Origin: Desulfomonile tiedjei
GTDB taxonomy: Bacteria > Desulfobacterota > Desulfomonilia > Desulfomonilales > Desulfomonilaceae
Direction of reading: 5' to 3'
Length of the DNA stretch: 64,000 bases
Assembly (NCBI GenBank): GCA_016218715.1
Contig: JACRDG010000104.1
Span: 1-64,000 of the forward strand
Part shown: piece after piece, positions 53,322 to 62,292 of the stretch
Position numbering within the stretch: position 1 is the first letter of the stretch
Layout of the letters: every line of letters starts with the position of its first letter
Notes under the pieces: model-generated
Database searches by the model: none
Told to the model about the DNA's origin: nothing
The model's input: the letters and a program-made list of their open reading frames with translations, nothing else
Program-made: the position numbers and the translations under genes

Positions 53322-53825
53322 AAGGGCTACCTGAAGTGGTAGTTTCAAATCGTTCCTACAATAGGTCCCGTCAGCCAGTGCGTCAACTCCAATTGAATGC
53401 ACGCGCGCTGACGGCAGGAAGCCAGATCGACCGAGATGCCCAATGGGGGCAGCGGGCCTGCAAAAAATATTGTAAAGGTGAAAGTGCGGTGGTATATTTA
53501 TTAATTCATCTTCGGTTCCATCGTCACGGGAGACCCGAATGAGAGGAGCACACGTGTCCATCCCGGCTGCAAATCCGTCCCCGACGGTGAACAGCGTCAT
53601 CCTGTCGCACGCCTCAGCCTTCTCTCCGGCCGAGTACTGCTTCGCTTGTTCTCTCATCACACTTGGACCCGATTCTCAGTCTCGCACACGCGCCTTATAT
53701 TCCCGGTTGGGGCCGCGTGCGGGTTCAGCGATGTATCTGCCGAGCAAAGAGGAGCCGCGACCACGATCGAGTCAGCCGGCAAGCGGGGAAAACCAATTGG
53801 CCCAGGGATTTTCGAGGTAGCGGAC
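53322..53825. other. Intergenic region between the PHP gene and glmM
   Basis: 504 bases with divergent promoters. A good plus-strand promoter is at 53470-53498, leaving a leader of roughly 320 bases before glmM. A 93-codon frame at 53539-53820 starts with ATG and ends just before glmM but has Ser/Pro/Arg-rich composition without family support; it could be a leader peptide or chance. Confidence 0.5.
53470..53498 (+). promoter_or_regulatory. Sigma70-type promoter upstream of glmM
   Basis: TTGTAA (53470-53475), a 17-base spacer and TATATT (53493-53498) in an AT-rich pocket; four and five matches to the consensus boxes. Confidence 0.6.
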
Positions 53826-55178
53826 ATGGCGAAGAGACTCTTTGGCACCGACGGCGTGCGAGGGGTTGCCAACCTGGAACCCATGACGGCCGAGACGGCT
53901 CTGAAACTCGGTCGAGCCATCGCTTATGTGGCTCGGGAACAACCCTGCGTTCGGCATCGGGTGCTCGTTGGAAAAGACACGCGGCGATCCTGCTACATGC
54001 TCGAGCACGCGCTTTGCGCCGGGATATGTTCGATGGGGGCCGACGCCCTGCTCGTCGGGCCCATGCCCACCCCTGGGATAGCCTTTCTGACTGCCAACAT
54101 GAGGTGCGATGCAGGCGCGGTGATCTCCGCATCGCACAACCCGTTTCAAGACAATGGGATCAAGTTTTTCGGTAGTGACGGGTTCAAGCTTTCCGATGAA
54201 CGGGAAGAAGACATTGAAAGGCTCATCGGCTCCCCACGCCTCGATGAGATTCGACCGACTGCAGCGGAGATCGGAAGAGCTGTACGGATCGACGACGCTC
54301 TGGGCCGATACATAGTCTACGCGAAGAACAGTTTCCCCGGCAGCATGACGCTCGACGGGGTCAAAATGGTTTTAGATTGCGCCAACGGAGCAGCCTATCG
54401 GGCGGCCCCCCTCGTCTTCGCGGAATTGGGCGCGGACGTGAGGCCGCTGGGAGTGCATCCAGACGGACTAAACATCAATCACAATTGCGGTTCCCTGTAT
54501 CCTCAGGTGATGTGCGATGCGGTGAGGCAGTCTCACGCGGATCTAGGCGTCGCGTTGGATGGAGACGCGGACAGGGCTATCTTTTCAGACGAGAAAGGGA
54601 ACGAAGTCGACGGTGACCAGATCATGTGTCTCATCGCCTCAGACATGATGGTGCGCGGGCTTCTCCAGAAGAACACGCTCGTGGCGACGGTGATGAGCAA
54701 CATTGGGCTTGAGATAGCCATGCGGGAGATGGGGGGAACCCTGGTGCGCACCCCCGTTGGCGACCGGTACGTGGTGGAGCACATGCGGCAAGGCGGATAC
54801 AATTTCGGGGGCGAGCAGTCCGGGCATCTTATCTTTCTGGACCACAGCACGACCGGTGACGGAATCCTCGCTGCACTGCAGGTAATGAGAGTCATGCAGG
54901 AGACCGGCAAACCTCTCTCGGAGTTGGCTTCCCGCGTAAAGAAGTTTCCTCAGTTCTTGAAAAACGTCGAAGTCAGGACTAAGAGAAATCTGGACGAGAT
55001 CCCGGAACTGCGGAAGGTCATCCGAGAGTCCAACGAGAGACTCAAAGGGAATGGGAGACTTCTCGTACGGTATTCCGGCACGCAACTCCTCTGCCGAGTA
55101 ATGGCTGAAGGGGAGAACGAGGACGAAGTACGATCCTTGGTGGATACGGTGGCCGATGCAATCTCAAAGCATTTGTGA
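53826..55178 (+). CDS. glmM: Phosphoglucosamine mutase
   Basis: 450 residues: [20 protein letters not shown], the phosphoserine loop [25 protein letters not shown], the metal loop [35 protein letters not shown] and the C-terminal [15 protein letters not shown]. It converts glucosamine 6-phosphate to glucosamine 1-phosphate for UDP-GlcNAc. The frame is open upstream to 53646, but ATG 53826 with GAGGT upstream matches the family start. It overlaps the next gene by 23 bases. Confidence 0.96.
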   Translation: MAKRLFGTDGVRGVANLEPMTAETALKLGRAIAYVAREQPCVRHRVLVGKDTRRSCYMLEHALCAGICSMGADALLVGPMPTPGIAFLTANMRCDAGAVISASHNPFQDNGIKFFGSDGFKLSDEREEDIERLIGSPRLDEIRPTAAEIGRAVRIDDALGRYIVYAKNSFPGSMTLDGVKMVLDCANGAAYRAAPLVFAELGADVRPLGVHPDGLNINHNCGSLYPQVMCDAVRQSHADLGVALDGDADRAIFSDEKGNEVDGDQIMCLIASDMMVRGLLQKNTLVATVMSNIGLEIAMREMGGTLVRTPVGDRYVVEHMRQGGYNFGGEQSGHLIFLDHSTTGDGILAALQVMRVMQETGKPLSELASRVKKFPQFLKNVEVRTKRNLDEIPELRKVIRESNERLKGNGRLLVRYSGTQLLCRVMAEGENEDEVRSLVDTVADAISKHL

Positions 55179-56154
55179 CCCGGCAATGCCCGCGGTTGAC
55201 ATCGCGCGGCGGGTCCTCGAAATCGAAATCGAAGCGATCCGTGGCGTGATGGGCAAGCTCGACGAGAGTTTCGACCGGTGTGTGAACCTGCTCTATGGGC
55301 TGCGCGGCAGAATCATCATTACCGGCGTGGGGAAGTCGGGGCTCATCGGGCGTAAGATAGCCGCGACGCTCACCAGCACGGGATCTCCCGCGATATTTGT
55401 GCATCCGCTGGAAGGACTTCACGGCGACCTCGGCATCATCAGCAGAGATGATGCGTTGATGGCGATCTCCAACAGCGGTGAAACCCCGGAGATTACCTCC
55501 TTGGCCGCGACGGTCAAGAAACGGGGCTCGCTCATTATGGCAATGACGGGCCGGGCATTTTCGAGCCTGGCTCGCATGGCGGACCTGGTGTTAGACTGCC
55601 GCGTTCAGCGGGAGGCATGTCCTCTGAACATGGCCCCCACCGCCAGCACGACCGCTACGCTGGCGCTGGGGGACGCGCTAGCGATCGCACTCATGACCCG
55701 GCGGGATTTTCGGAGAGAGGATTTCCTCGCACATCACCCCGGCGGGAGCCTTGGAGAAAGACTCAATCGCCCGATACGCGACGTCATGCTGGATCGTGCA
55801 GCGATTCCCCAGGTGCACGACGATGCTTCCCTGGCGGAAGTTTTGCAGTCTATAAGCAGACCGAATCTCGGGTTTACTGTGGTCACGTCGGGCGACCGCT
55901 TGCTGGGAATCATTACCGACGGTGACCTCAGACGAGCGTTGGAGAAGAACCTCAACATCTATGAAACCCGGTCCAGGGACTTGATGACGCGCAGCCCCTT
56001 GACCATTTCCGATCACAGAACCGCGGCGGAAGCCCTGGAAATCATGGAGAGCAAGATGATCACCGCACTGGTGGTACTCCACGACGACGGTGGTCTGGCC
56101 GGGATCGTGCACCTTCATGACCTGTTGGGCCGCGGTGAGATCCGATTCACGTAG
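55156..56154 (+). CDS. kdsD: D-arabinose 5-phosphate isomerase
   Basis: 332 residues: an SIS domain with [56 protein letters not shown] and [26 protein letters not shown], then two CBS domains ([36 protein letters not shown]). It makes arabinose 5-phosphate for KDO, the LPS inner-core sugar. ATG 55156 overlaps glmM; ATG 55186 is an alternative start. Together with glmM it links two envelope precursors. Confidence 0.93.
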   Translation: MQSQSICDPAMPAVDIARRVLEIEIEAIRGVMGKLDESFDRCVNLLYGLRGRIIITGVGKSGLIGRKIAATLTSTGSPAIFVHPLEGLHGDLGIISRDDALMAISNSGETPEITSLAATVKKRGSLIMAMTGRAFSSLARMADLVLDCRVQREACPLNMAPTASTTATLALGDALAIALMTRRDFRREDFLAHHPGGSLGERLNRPIRDVMLDRAAIPQVHDDASLAEVLQSISRPNLGFTVVTSGDRLLGIITDGDLRRALEKNLNIYETRSRDLMTRSPLTISDHRTAAEALEIMESKMITALVVLHDDGGLAGIVHLHDLLGRGEIRFT

Positions 56155-56296
56155 TCGAGCCCCGGGATGCCCGGCAGCGTTGCTCAACGGGAGCGACGAT
56201 TGCCCCAAATTCCCCGACAGATCTCACTTTAGATCGATCGGTGGAGACCAATCGGGCAGCGCGGCCGGGTCCGCGGGACGAGCATAGGAGGAGCGA

Positions 56297-56674
56297 ATGA
56301 TGAAGCTTAAAAAGGAGGACCTCGATTACTTCCAGGGGTTACTTCAAAAGCAACTGGATGAGTTGGTCAAAGGAGCGGGCAGAACAGTTGACGAGATGAC
56401 TCTGTCTGAAGGGAATGCTGCGTTCCCTGATCCCACTGATCGCGCCTCCATGGAGTCGGGTAGAAACTTCGAACTCAGAATACGCGACAGAGAGCGGAAA
56501 CTCATCAACAAGATCAAGAAGGCCCTGGAGAAGGTTGAGGACGGCACGTTCGGTTTCTGTGAAGTGTGCGGTGAGCCTATTGACTTTAAGCGACTTGAGG
56601 CGCGGCCGGTGACAACACATTGCATCGAGTGTAAAACCTCCGAAGAGGAAGAAGAAAAAATACGAAAATTGTAA
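56297..56674 (+). CDS. dksA: DksA/TraR family C4 zinc finger transcription factor
   Basis: 125 residues: a coiled-coil pair with the DxxDxA-type tip (FPDPTDRASMESGRN) and the zinc finger CEVCGEPIDFKRLEARPVTTHCIECK, with four Cys. It binds RNA polymerase through the secondary channel and tunes stable RNA and amino acid promoters with ppGpp. TAGGAGGAG precedes the paired ATG codons. Confidence 0.93.
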   Translation: MMKLKKEDLDYFQGLLQKQLDELVKGAGRTVDEMTLSEGNAAFPDPTDRASMESGRNFELRIRDRERKLINKIKKALEKVEDGTFGFCEVCGEPIDFKRLEARPVTTHCIECKTSEEEEEKIRKL

Positions 56675-56987
56675 TCTGCGACATGCTAATTCTCCCGGTA
56701 AGGGATTGACATCTTTGGTTGACCGGCGTTACACTGAAGTAGTCTCCCTCTGGAATTCAAGAGTCTCTATTGACTATCTGGCTCTGACCGGCATTGGGCC
56801 CGAGTCGAAGCGGTTTCGAGAGGCGCCGACAATTGTCGAGTTGTGTAGTCATCGTGAATCCTGGAGAGCCTTGTTTATCCCCCCGCGGTCTAGGTATGCC
56901 TCCTGAATGCCGACTTCCGTGAGATTGTTCCCGGCACGTATACGCCGATTGATATCCGGTTTTCTTTCACTGGCGAGGTTCTAGGAC
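56675..56987. other. Intergenic region downstream of dksA
   Basis: 313 bases with no supported ORF, RNA or strong repeat. The ATG at 56988 is preceded by GAGGTTCTAGGAC. Confidence 0.5.
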
Positions 56988-57911
56988 ATGAAACGCGCTA
57001 AAGTACTTCTCGGGCCGGTCACATGCACTGGTTCAACACACTACGGATTGAGTGCCGAACCGCGAATCAAGATTTGCGGTGACACGGCAGCGTTGGCTGA
57101 AGCAGCGATGGAAACATCACCTGCTGCAGGAGCCGTGGTGATATCTCCCTGTTTGGGCGAAGTGGCCCTTGCCGCGCACAACGACAATTGCCGGAGAAAA
57201 GCTGAACTCGTTGAGGAACTCTCAGGCCAGAGCTTCACTGCGCCTGTGTTGTCATCCGATTGCGCGAAGACTGCAATTCCCAGTCTCAGAAGAACGCGAC
57301 TGAGAGTTGAGGGATCGGTTCCGAGAATCCTCGCGCTCAAGAAACGGACTTCGACGGCTACCCTGGCGGAGGCTAAGGCGTTGAACTCCAAAGACCCGGA
57401 ATCAAGAGCAACAGAATCAAGAATCGCTCAGCTCAAGACTCAAGAGCTCAGAACCCGGGAGCCCAAGACTCGGGAACCGCGACCAGTTGAGCCGCGAATC
57501 CCTGAAGTGAAGCCCCCGTCGCCGCGCAGATCCGAAGCAAAATCACTGGATTTTAAGGCGGAAAAGCCGAAGCGACCGGCACGGAAAATACCAAAGGCCG
57601 ACGATGTTCTGCCCGAACCGATCAAGTTGGAAACGTTGGCCGAAAGGGCGCTCGAGCCCGAGCGGCCGGTTCGGCTGGAGATACCGGCCCACGTAGCAGT
57701 GAAGGTCATACCGACACCCCGGAAGCGGGAAACGAAACAGGCTGAAGCGGTGGTGCAGCCGCCCCCGGAACTTCCCGCGACACGGCCGCTGAAAGTCATA
57801 AGAAAGCGGAGAGAGGAAGCCCCCAAGGTCTTCGAGACCATCGCGACATCCGTTCCTCAGGCTATGCTGGCCGGAATAGCCACACTGAGAGACGAGGGGG
57901 AGCCGAAATAG
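56988..57911 (+). CDS. Orphan protein with a Pro/Arg/Glu-rich repetitive region
   Basis: 307 residues. The first 120 residues look folded, with five spaced Cys (VTCTGST, IKICGD, ISPCLGE, NDNCRRK, SDCAKT). From about 125 the chain is a highly charged run of degenerate repeats based on T/S-R-E-P or K-x-x-E (TREPKTREPRPVEPRIPE), followed by more Pro/Arg-rich sequence to near residue 290. It has no signal peptide or membrane helix. No family is recognised; a disordered, RNA- or protein-binding tail is plausible. The gene lies between dksA and the DUF4416 gene on the same strand. Confidence 0.6.
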   Translation: MKRAKVLLGPVTCTGSTHYGLSAEPRIKICGDTAALAEAAMETSPAAGAVVISPCLGEVALAAHNDNCRRKAELVEELSGQSFTAPVLSSDCAKTAIPSLRRTRLRVEGSVPRILALKKRTSTATLAEAKALNSKDPESRATESRIAQLKTQELRTREPKTREPRPVEPRIPEVKPPSPRRSEAKSLDFKAEKPKRPARKIPKADDVLPEPIKLETLAERALEPERPVRLEIPAHVAVKVIPTPRKRETKQAEAVVQPPPELPATRPLKVIRKRREEAPKVFETIATSVPQAMLAGIATLRDEGEPK

Positions 57912-57982
57912 CATCACCGTTTCCTGCGGAGATCCCAGACAATAGTCCCCGAGAAACGTCGAATCTGTCGGGAGGGTGGGCT

Positions 57983-58528
57983 GTGAGTGTGCCCGGTACG
58001 CCTGAATACGCCCAGGTGGTGGTGAGCATTCTCACTCCCCATGACGGCATGCCTGGGAAGGTGGCTCGCCTGCTCACTCCGGAACTCGGTCCTGTAGAAG
58101 AGGAGATAGGCCCGCTTGCGTTCGATTACAGTACGTATTACGAAACCGAGATGGGAACGGGAATACGCAGATGGGTCTGGGCGCTCTCGGATCTCGTGGA
58201 CAGGAGCCACTTGGCGCGCATCAAGCTCTTCACGAATAAGCTGGAGCAAACCTTTTCCCGAGACGGCAAGCGGACCGTCAACCTTGACCCCGGCCTGTTG
58301 ACGCTGGGGAATTTTGTCCTGGCCACTGGCAAAGACAACGCGCACCGGATATACTTACAACAGGGGATCTTCGCGGATCTTACGCTCATCTTCCGCGGAG
58401 GAAGCTATCGCCCCCTGGAATGGACCTATCCGGATTACGCGGATCTGCCGATGATACAACTTCTCAATCGGCTACGGGAGACGTACAAATGGAAGCTCCG
58501 TCCGGCAACGGATCGCAAAAAGCCTTGA
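57983..58528 (+). CDS. DUF4416 family protein
   Basis: 181 residues: AQVVVSILTPHDGMPGKVARLLTPELGPVEEEIGPLAFDYSTYYETEMGTGIRR is typical of DUF4416, with the later RTVNLDPGLLTLGNFVLATGKDNAHRIYL and [21 protein letters not shown]. The family is common in Desulfobacterota and Thermodesulfobacteria, often next to yicC, and its function is unknown. The start is GTG 57983. The end overlaps the yicC start by 40 bases. Confidence 0.88.
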   Translation: MSVPGTPEYAQVVVSILTPHDGMPGKVARLLTPELGPVEEEIGPLAFDYSTYYETEMGTGIRRWVWALSDLVDRSHLARIKLFTNKLEQTFSRDGKRTVNLDPGLLTLGNFVLATGKDNAHRIYLQQGIFADLTLIFRGGSYRPLEWTYPDYADLPMIQLLNRLRETYKWKLRPATDRKKP

Positions 58529-59400
58529 AAAGCATGACCGGCTTCGGCAGGAGCCGGCGGGTCGCGGGCAGCGTCGAAATTGTCACGGAAATCCGTGCAG
58601 TGAACCACCGGTTTCTCGACGTCTCCGTCAGATTGCCCAAGATCTACTCGCTTTTCGAGCCGGAGATCAGAAAGATCGTCTCAGACGCGATCGATCGGGG
58701 AAAGATCGATGTGGTGGTCACCCGATCCGGGGGGAAGAGCGGTCTCGTCGATGTCATGCTGGACGAGGAGCTTGCCCAGAGCTACCATGCGTGCCTCCTG
58801 CGCCTCAGAGAAAGGTTCCGGCTGGCGGGGGAAATATCTATTTCAGACATGCTGACCTTCCATGATCTCCTCGTGCCCGTCGAGCGCGAGGATGTCCTCG
58901 AGCAAGAATGGCCGGAGGTCGAGCAGTGCTTGAGAGAAGCCCTGGCCGCTCTCGACCACATGCGCAGGACCGAGGCCGTCGCACTCTGGGCCGACATGTC
59001 GTCGAGGATTCGGTCCATTGCTGACAGAACGGCGCACATCAGGACCATGGCCGAGACCGTGAGCCTCGCGGCTCGTGAGCGACTGGAGAAGAGGGTGCGG
59101 GAATTGACGGGCGGGCTTGAACTGGACCAGAACCGCCTGCACCAGGAGGCCGCACTGATAGCCGATAGAAGTGACGTCACGGAGGAGCTTACTCGGATCA
59201 ACAGTCACGCTGAGCAGTTTCTCTCGCTCGGTCCGCAAGGGTCACCGGTGGGCAGAAAGCTCGATTTTCTCTTGCAGGAATTGCTCAGAGAGACTAATAC
59301 CGTGGGGGCAAAGTCCGCGTCAACGGACATCGCATCCCATGTGGTGAACATTAAGGTTGAGTTGGAAAAGATACGCGAACAAATTCAAAACATAGAATAA
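58489..59400 (+). CDS. yicC: YicC family endoribonuclease
   Basis: 303 residues with the YicC core [37 protein letters not shown] and C-terminal DUF1732 region [46 protein letters not shown]. YicC proteins are metal-dependent endoribonucleases. ATG 58489, nine bases after GGGAG, is chosen; it gives 18 extra residues before the usual start, and ATG 58534 is an alternative. It is 17 bases before rpoZ; the guanylate kinase gene often found at this place is absent. Confidence 0.92.
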   Translation: MEAPSGNGSQKALKSMTGFGRSRRVAGSVEIVTEIRAVNHRFLDVSVRLPKIYSLFEPEIRKIVSDAIDRGKIDVVVTRSGGKSGLVDVMLDEELAQSYHACLLRLRERFRLAGEISISDMLTFHDLLVPVEREDVLEQEWPEVEQCLREALAALDHMRRTEAVALWADMSSRIRSIADRTAHIRTMAETVSLAARERLEKRVRELTGGLELDQNRLHQEAALIADRSDVTEELTRINSHAEQFLSLGPQGSPVGRKLDFLLQELLRETNTVGAKSASTDIASHVVNIKVELEKIREQIQNIE

Positions 59401-59417
59401 CCGGAGAGAGAGGTCGG

Positions 59418-59663
59418 ATGGCACGGGTAACTGTTGAAGACTGTCTAGAAAATGTAGAGAACCGGTTCGCCCTGGTGGTTCTTGCAGCGAAGAGAACCAA
59501 GGAACTCAAGCGGGGCGCGCCTCTTTTGGTCCACGACCGGGACAACCGAGAGGTTGTTATGGCTCTGAGGGAAATCGCCGCTTCCAAGGTGCGCGCCCGA
59601 CGGCTTCTGCCCGACGAATTGGCGGAAAAGCAAGAAGTGCAGGTCAAGAAGAAGCCCGATTGA
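59418..59663 (+). CDS. rpoZ: DNA-directed RNA polymerase omega subunit
   Basis: 81 residues: [29 protein letters not shown] is the omega signature, followed by [17 protein letters not shown]. It assists RNA polymerase assembly and ppGpp response. GAGAGAGG precedes the ATG. The stop overlaps the TTG start of rlmB. Confidence 0.94.
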   Translation: MARVTVEDCLENVENRFALVVLAAKRTKELKRGAPLLVHDRDNREVVMALREIAASKVRARRLLPDELAEKQEVQVKKKPD

Positions 59664-60442
59664 ACAGGAAGAAACCTGCAGACGTTTCCAAGTCCGTGAT
59701 ATACGGGATCCATCCGGTCCTCGAGACCTTAAAGGCCGGTAAGAGACGCGTCGAGGAGATCTACAGCGCGCGAGAGGATTCGCTTGACGAGGGGATAAGC
59801 GCCCTTATCAAGGAAAAAACGATCCCCGTGACGCAGGTTCCGCAGGCTCAACTCCTCGCCGTGGCCGGATCGCCCCACCATCAGGGGCTGGCCGCGCGAG
59901 TCGGGCCGTTCCCGTATGCCGATCTCGAGGATATTCTATCCCCCCGGCTACCGGCAACAGGCCCCATACTTCTTCTGGATGAAGTTCAGGATCCGGCAAA
60001 TCTGGGTAACATCCTTCGGGCCGCTGAGTGCCTTGGAGCCGAGGCTCTGGTGTTGACCAAGGATCGCTCAGTCCCGATTACCGCCGTTGTGGAAAAGGCC
60101 GCTGCCGGCGCTTCGGCTCATATAGCAGTGGCAAGGGTGGTGAATCTGGTGCGCGCCATCGAGATGCTCAAGGCGTCCGGGTACTGGGTTTACGGCACCG
60201 CTCCCGAAGCGAAGGCCAGCCTCTACGATCTGGAATTGAAGGGACAGCTTGCGTTTGTTCTCGGTTCGGAGGGTAAGGGCATGCGACGACTTGTGCGCGA
60301 GAAATGCGATCAGCTCGTCGTGGTGCCCATGAGCGGCAAGACCGCGTCTCTGAATGTATCCCAAGTGGCCACCATCCTTCTGGCAGAATCGCTTCGCCAG
60401 CGCTTGGAGAAGCCTATTACGGACCGGAGCGATCGTTCGTAA
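59660..60442 (+). CDS. rlmB: 23S rRNA (guanosine(2251)-2'-O)-methyltransferase RlmB (TrmH family)
   Basis: 260 residues: the N-terminal RNA-binding domain ([34 protein letters not shown]) and a SPOUT domain with [53 protein letters not shown] and [22 protein letters not shown]. It methylates the ribosomal P-loop. The start is TTG 59660, overlapping the rpoZ stop, so the two are translationally coupled. Confidence 0.94.
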   Translation: MNRKKPADVSKSVIYGIHPVLETLKAGKRRVEEIYSAREDSLDEGISALIKEKTIPVTQVPQAQLLAVAGSPHHQGLAARVGPFPYADLEDILSPRLPATGPILLLDEVQDPANLGNILRAAECLGAEALVLTKDRSVPITAVVEKAAAGASAHIAVARVVNLVRAIEMLKASGYWVYGTAPEAKASLYDLELKGQLAFVLGSEGKGMRRLVREKCDQLVVVPMSGKTASLNVSQVATILLAESLRQRLEKPITDRSDRS

Positions 60443-60475
60443 TCGCATGCTGTTTCGTGATTCGGTCGCGTCGGA

Positions 60476-60886
60476 GTGCATTTCTTGTCGGACATGAGAC
60501 TCCTTGTGGATCCGTCACCGCAGCTTCCAGTCTTCAGTGAAGGATTGGAACTCGTCATATGCGTCGACGTGGACGCAATCCCTGAAATCTACCTTAAACT
60601 AGGCGTACCGAAGCCGGATCGCCATCTCGTGCTGGGAATCATGCAAAGTGCTTCCATGGCTGTCTCCGAGAGCGATCCGGAATTGATGACCTTTCTGGAA
60701 CCCGTCACGGTCGTTCTGAGCAGGAGTGATGGCTCATCCAAGAAGCTCGGCGCCGGCCTGATCGTCGTACGGTCCGAAGACGGCCACCTCGGCGTTCTTT
60801 CCGCTGTCGATCCACCTCAGGCCCGGCGCCTCGCGAGAGAAGCGCTCCGCTGGTTCACGGGAACCATTCGCCTCGATATCCCCTGA
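60476..60886 (+). CDS. Hypothetical protein downstream of rlmB
   Basis: 136 residues with a compact alpha/beta composition (LELVICVDVDAIPEIYLKLG; LVLGIMQSASMAVSESDPEL; TVVLSRSDGSSKKLGAGLIVV) and no signal peptide or membrane segment. No family is recognised. Start uncertain: GTG 60476 or ATG 60494. It follows rlmB by 33 bases and could be the last gene of the DUF4416-yicC-rpoZ-rlmB operon. Confidence 0.55.
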   Translation: MHFLSDMRLLVDPSPQLPVFSEGLELVICVDVDAIPEIYLKLGVPKPDRHLVLGIMQSASMAVSESDPELMTFLEPVTVVLSRSDGSSKKLGAGLIVVRSEDGHLGVLSAVDPPQARRLAREALRWFTGTIRLDIP

Positions 60887-61267
60887 AGGATTGCTGCAGG
60901 AAGCGCGTGAGCCAATGCGAGTCCGGTGCCATATACCCATATATATTCGGTTGGTTATGCAGTTACCCCCAAAAAAGATGGAACAAGATCGGCTTCCTGG
61001 CTACTCATACAAGTGAATGCCGCGGGGAGAACCGCGGCGAAGGTGAATGGATTGGCATAATGTGGTAGCTTGGATCACCAGGAGAGACGGAGAGCCGGCG
61101 TGCGTGGATTTACGGATCGCGAAATGTCTTGCTGCTTACGGCCCTGTTCGCGCCTCATGTCGGCGAAGGATCTCCGAGAGACCGAAAGCCTTGATGTTGA
61201 GTGATTCTGATGTCGATCGGCGCGTGAGTCTGCCATGCCTCACACGCCTCGAAAGGGGGCTCGTTCA
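60887..61267. other. Intergenic region with a perfect stem-loop
   Basis: 381 bases. A lower-GC stretch near 60930-60985 could hold a promoter. GCCGCGG-GGAGAA-CCGCGGC (61019-61038) is a perfect 7-bp hairpin flanked on both sides by the sequence GTGAATG. No ORF is supported. Confidence 0.5.
61019..61038. repeat. Perfect stem-loop flanked by GTGAATG copies
   Basis: 7-bp GC-rich arms around a 6-base loop; GTGAATG occurs immediately before and a few bases after the hairpin. It is 133 bases downstream of the hypothetical gene and may be its terminator or a regulatory site for the next gene. Confidence 0.4.
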
Positions 61268-61627
61268 GTGGCAAGGAATATGATTATGGTATCGCTGTTG
61301 GCGACACTGCTCGTGTCCATGTGCATGCCCGCTGCTGCTGCGAATTGGAATGCGACGGGCAAGTGGGAAGCGGACGTGATGGGCGCCAAAATCCACGCGA
61401 ATCTCGTTCAGGAGGGTGAAACGCTTAAAGGAATCGTAGACGTGTACGATCCCTGGGGCAAGAAAGACCGGTACACGGTTCGCGGAACCGTCCATGGAGA
61501 CCAGCTTCAAGCCGCTCATTACAGCGGGCACTCCTTCTCCGGGCGCTTCGCACCGAACGGACAGTTGGTTGGTACCCTGCGGACCAATGGCGGTCATAGC
61601 GTGAAGATTTCTGCGCGGCGTCGCTAG
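61268..61627 (+). CDS. Small exported protein, probably beta-rich
   Basis: 119 residues. A signal peptide (MIMVSLLATLLVSMCMPAAAA) is followed by a mature domain of about 95 residues with alternating strand-like segments: NWNATGKWEADVMGAKIHANLVQEGETLKGIVDVYDPWGKKDRYTV type pattern and SFSGRFAPNGQLVGTLRTNGGHSVKISARRR. The strand pattern with Gly turns resembles small lipocalin-like or beta-barrel periplasmic domains. GTG 61268 has AGGGGG upstream; an ATG at 61280 is the alternative. Family not recognised. Confidence 0.65.
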   Translation: MARNMIMVSLLATLLVSMCMPAAAANWNATGKWEADVMGAKIHANLVQEGETLKGIVDVYDPWGKKDRYTVRGTVHGDQLQAAHYSGHSFSGRFAPNGQLVGTLRTNGGHSVKISARRR

Positions 61628-61643
61628 GGAGGACCTCGGATTG

Positions 61644-61907
61644 ATGAAAGACACACCATGGTCTCGGACGCTGACCGAAATCAAAACCGTGTGCTTCCTC
61701 GCGGCCATGATACCGGTGCTCGCGGCCGTTGCGGTCGCCGGCCTCGCGCTGTTGGTGGTCCTGACACCCCAGGCGATCTATGAGAGAATCCGCGGAAGAT
61801 CCCCGAAGCGCCCGTGGCACAGTTCTCGCGTTCGTGGATACGGAGATCAGGCGGATCCCAGCCCCCGTTTCGTTGCAGAACGGCAGTCCAATCGGCGTCC
61901 CTCATAG
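61644..61907 (+). CDS. Small membrane protein
   Basis: 87 residues with one or two hydrophobic segments (VCFLAAMIPVLAAVAVAGLALLVV) and a basic, probably disordered C-terminal tail (RIRGRSPKRPWHSSRVRG). GGAGG lies 11 bases before ATG 61644 (8 before TTG 61641). It follows the small exported protein by 16 bases and is probably cotranscribed. Function unknown. Confidence 0.55.
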   Translation: MKDTPWSRTLTEIKTVCFLAAMIPVLAAVAVAGLALLVVLTPQAIYERIRGRSPKRPWHSSRVRGYGDQADPSPRFVAERQSNRRPS

Positions 61908-62264
61908 CGTCGGTCAAACGTCGGGGCTGCATGAGAATCCCCACCCCTCGTAAAGGGGGGAAGAGGGGATTTTGCATCTTCTGCCCAGGCTGAATTCAGG
62001 GCATTACTCTTGGCAAGGGGTATATCACTGCGGACAGACGTAGCAGATCGGCCTGTCGAGGATCGAAGTGATCGAGAGTCGGTTCTATAACGTTGCCGGT
62101 GTGAAGTGGGAAGCGCGCTTCTTTCGAAAAGGAGAAGAGTTTCCCGACACAGACAGGAAAGCGCCCCGGCAAGGGGTATGGGCGCGGCCCATGCATCAGG
62201 GCTGGGATCGATCGCGCTTTGTGGCTGATTCCTGGCGCTTCGTTAATATAGACCCGGACACGCT
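61908..62264. other. Region between convergent genes
   Basis: 357 bases with a terminator-like nested hairpin at 61936-61973 and a tentative small ORF at 62068-62292 that runs slightly into the 3' end of the lipoprotein gene on the opposite strand. Confidence 0.5.
61936..61973 (+). terminator. Nested hairpin with short T-run
   Basis: Outer arms AATCCCC and GGGGATT and an inner CCCCT/AGGGG pair, followed by TT on the plus strand (GGGGATTTTGC). It lies 28 bases after the small membrane protein gene and is the best intrinsic-terminator candidate in this stretch. Confidence 0.55.
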
Positions 62265-62292
62265 CTACCTCGGCGAACGGGTCGAACGGTGA
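62068..62292 (+). CDS. Possible small protein of 74 residues
   Basis: GTG-started frame reading IESRFYNVAGVKWEARFF at the start, then RKAPRQGVWARPMHQGWDRSRF and DSWRFVNIDPDTLYLGERVER. The composition is protein-like (aromatic and acidic residues, no low complexity), but there is no clear ribosome binding site and no recognised family, and the last 28 bases overlap the convergent lipoprotein gene. Tentative. Confidence 0.35.
   Translation: MIESRFYNVAGVKWEARFFRKGEEFPDTDRKAPRQGVWARPMHQGWDRSRFVADSWRFVNIDPDTLYLGERVER

Noticed and set aside
53539-53820. 93-codon ORF ahead of glmM
   Set aside because: Not accepted as a gene because composition and start context are poor; noted only as a possible leader peptide.
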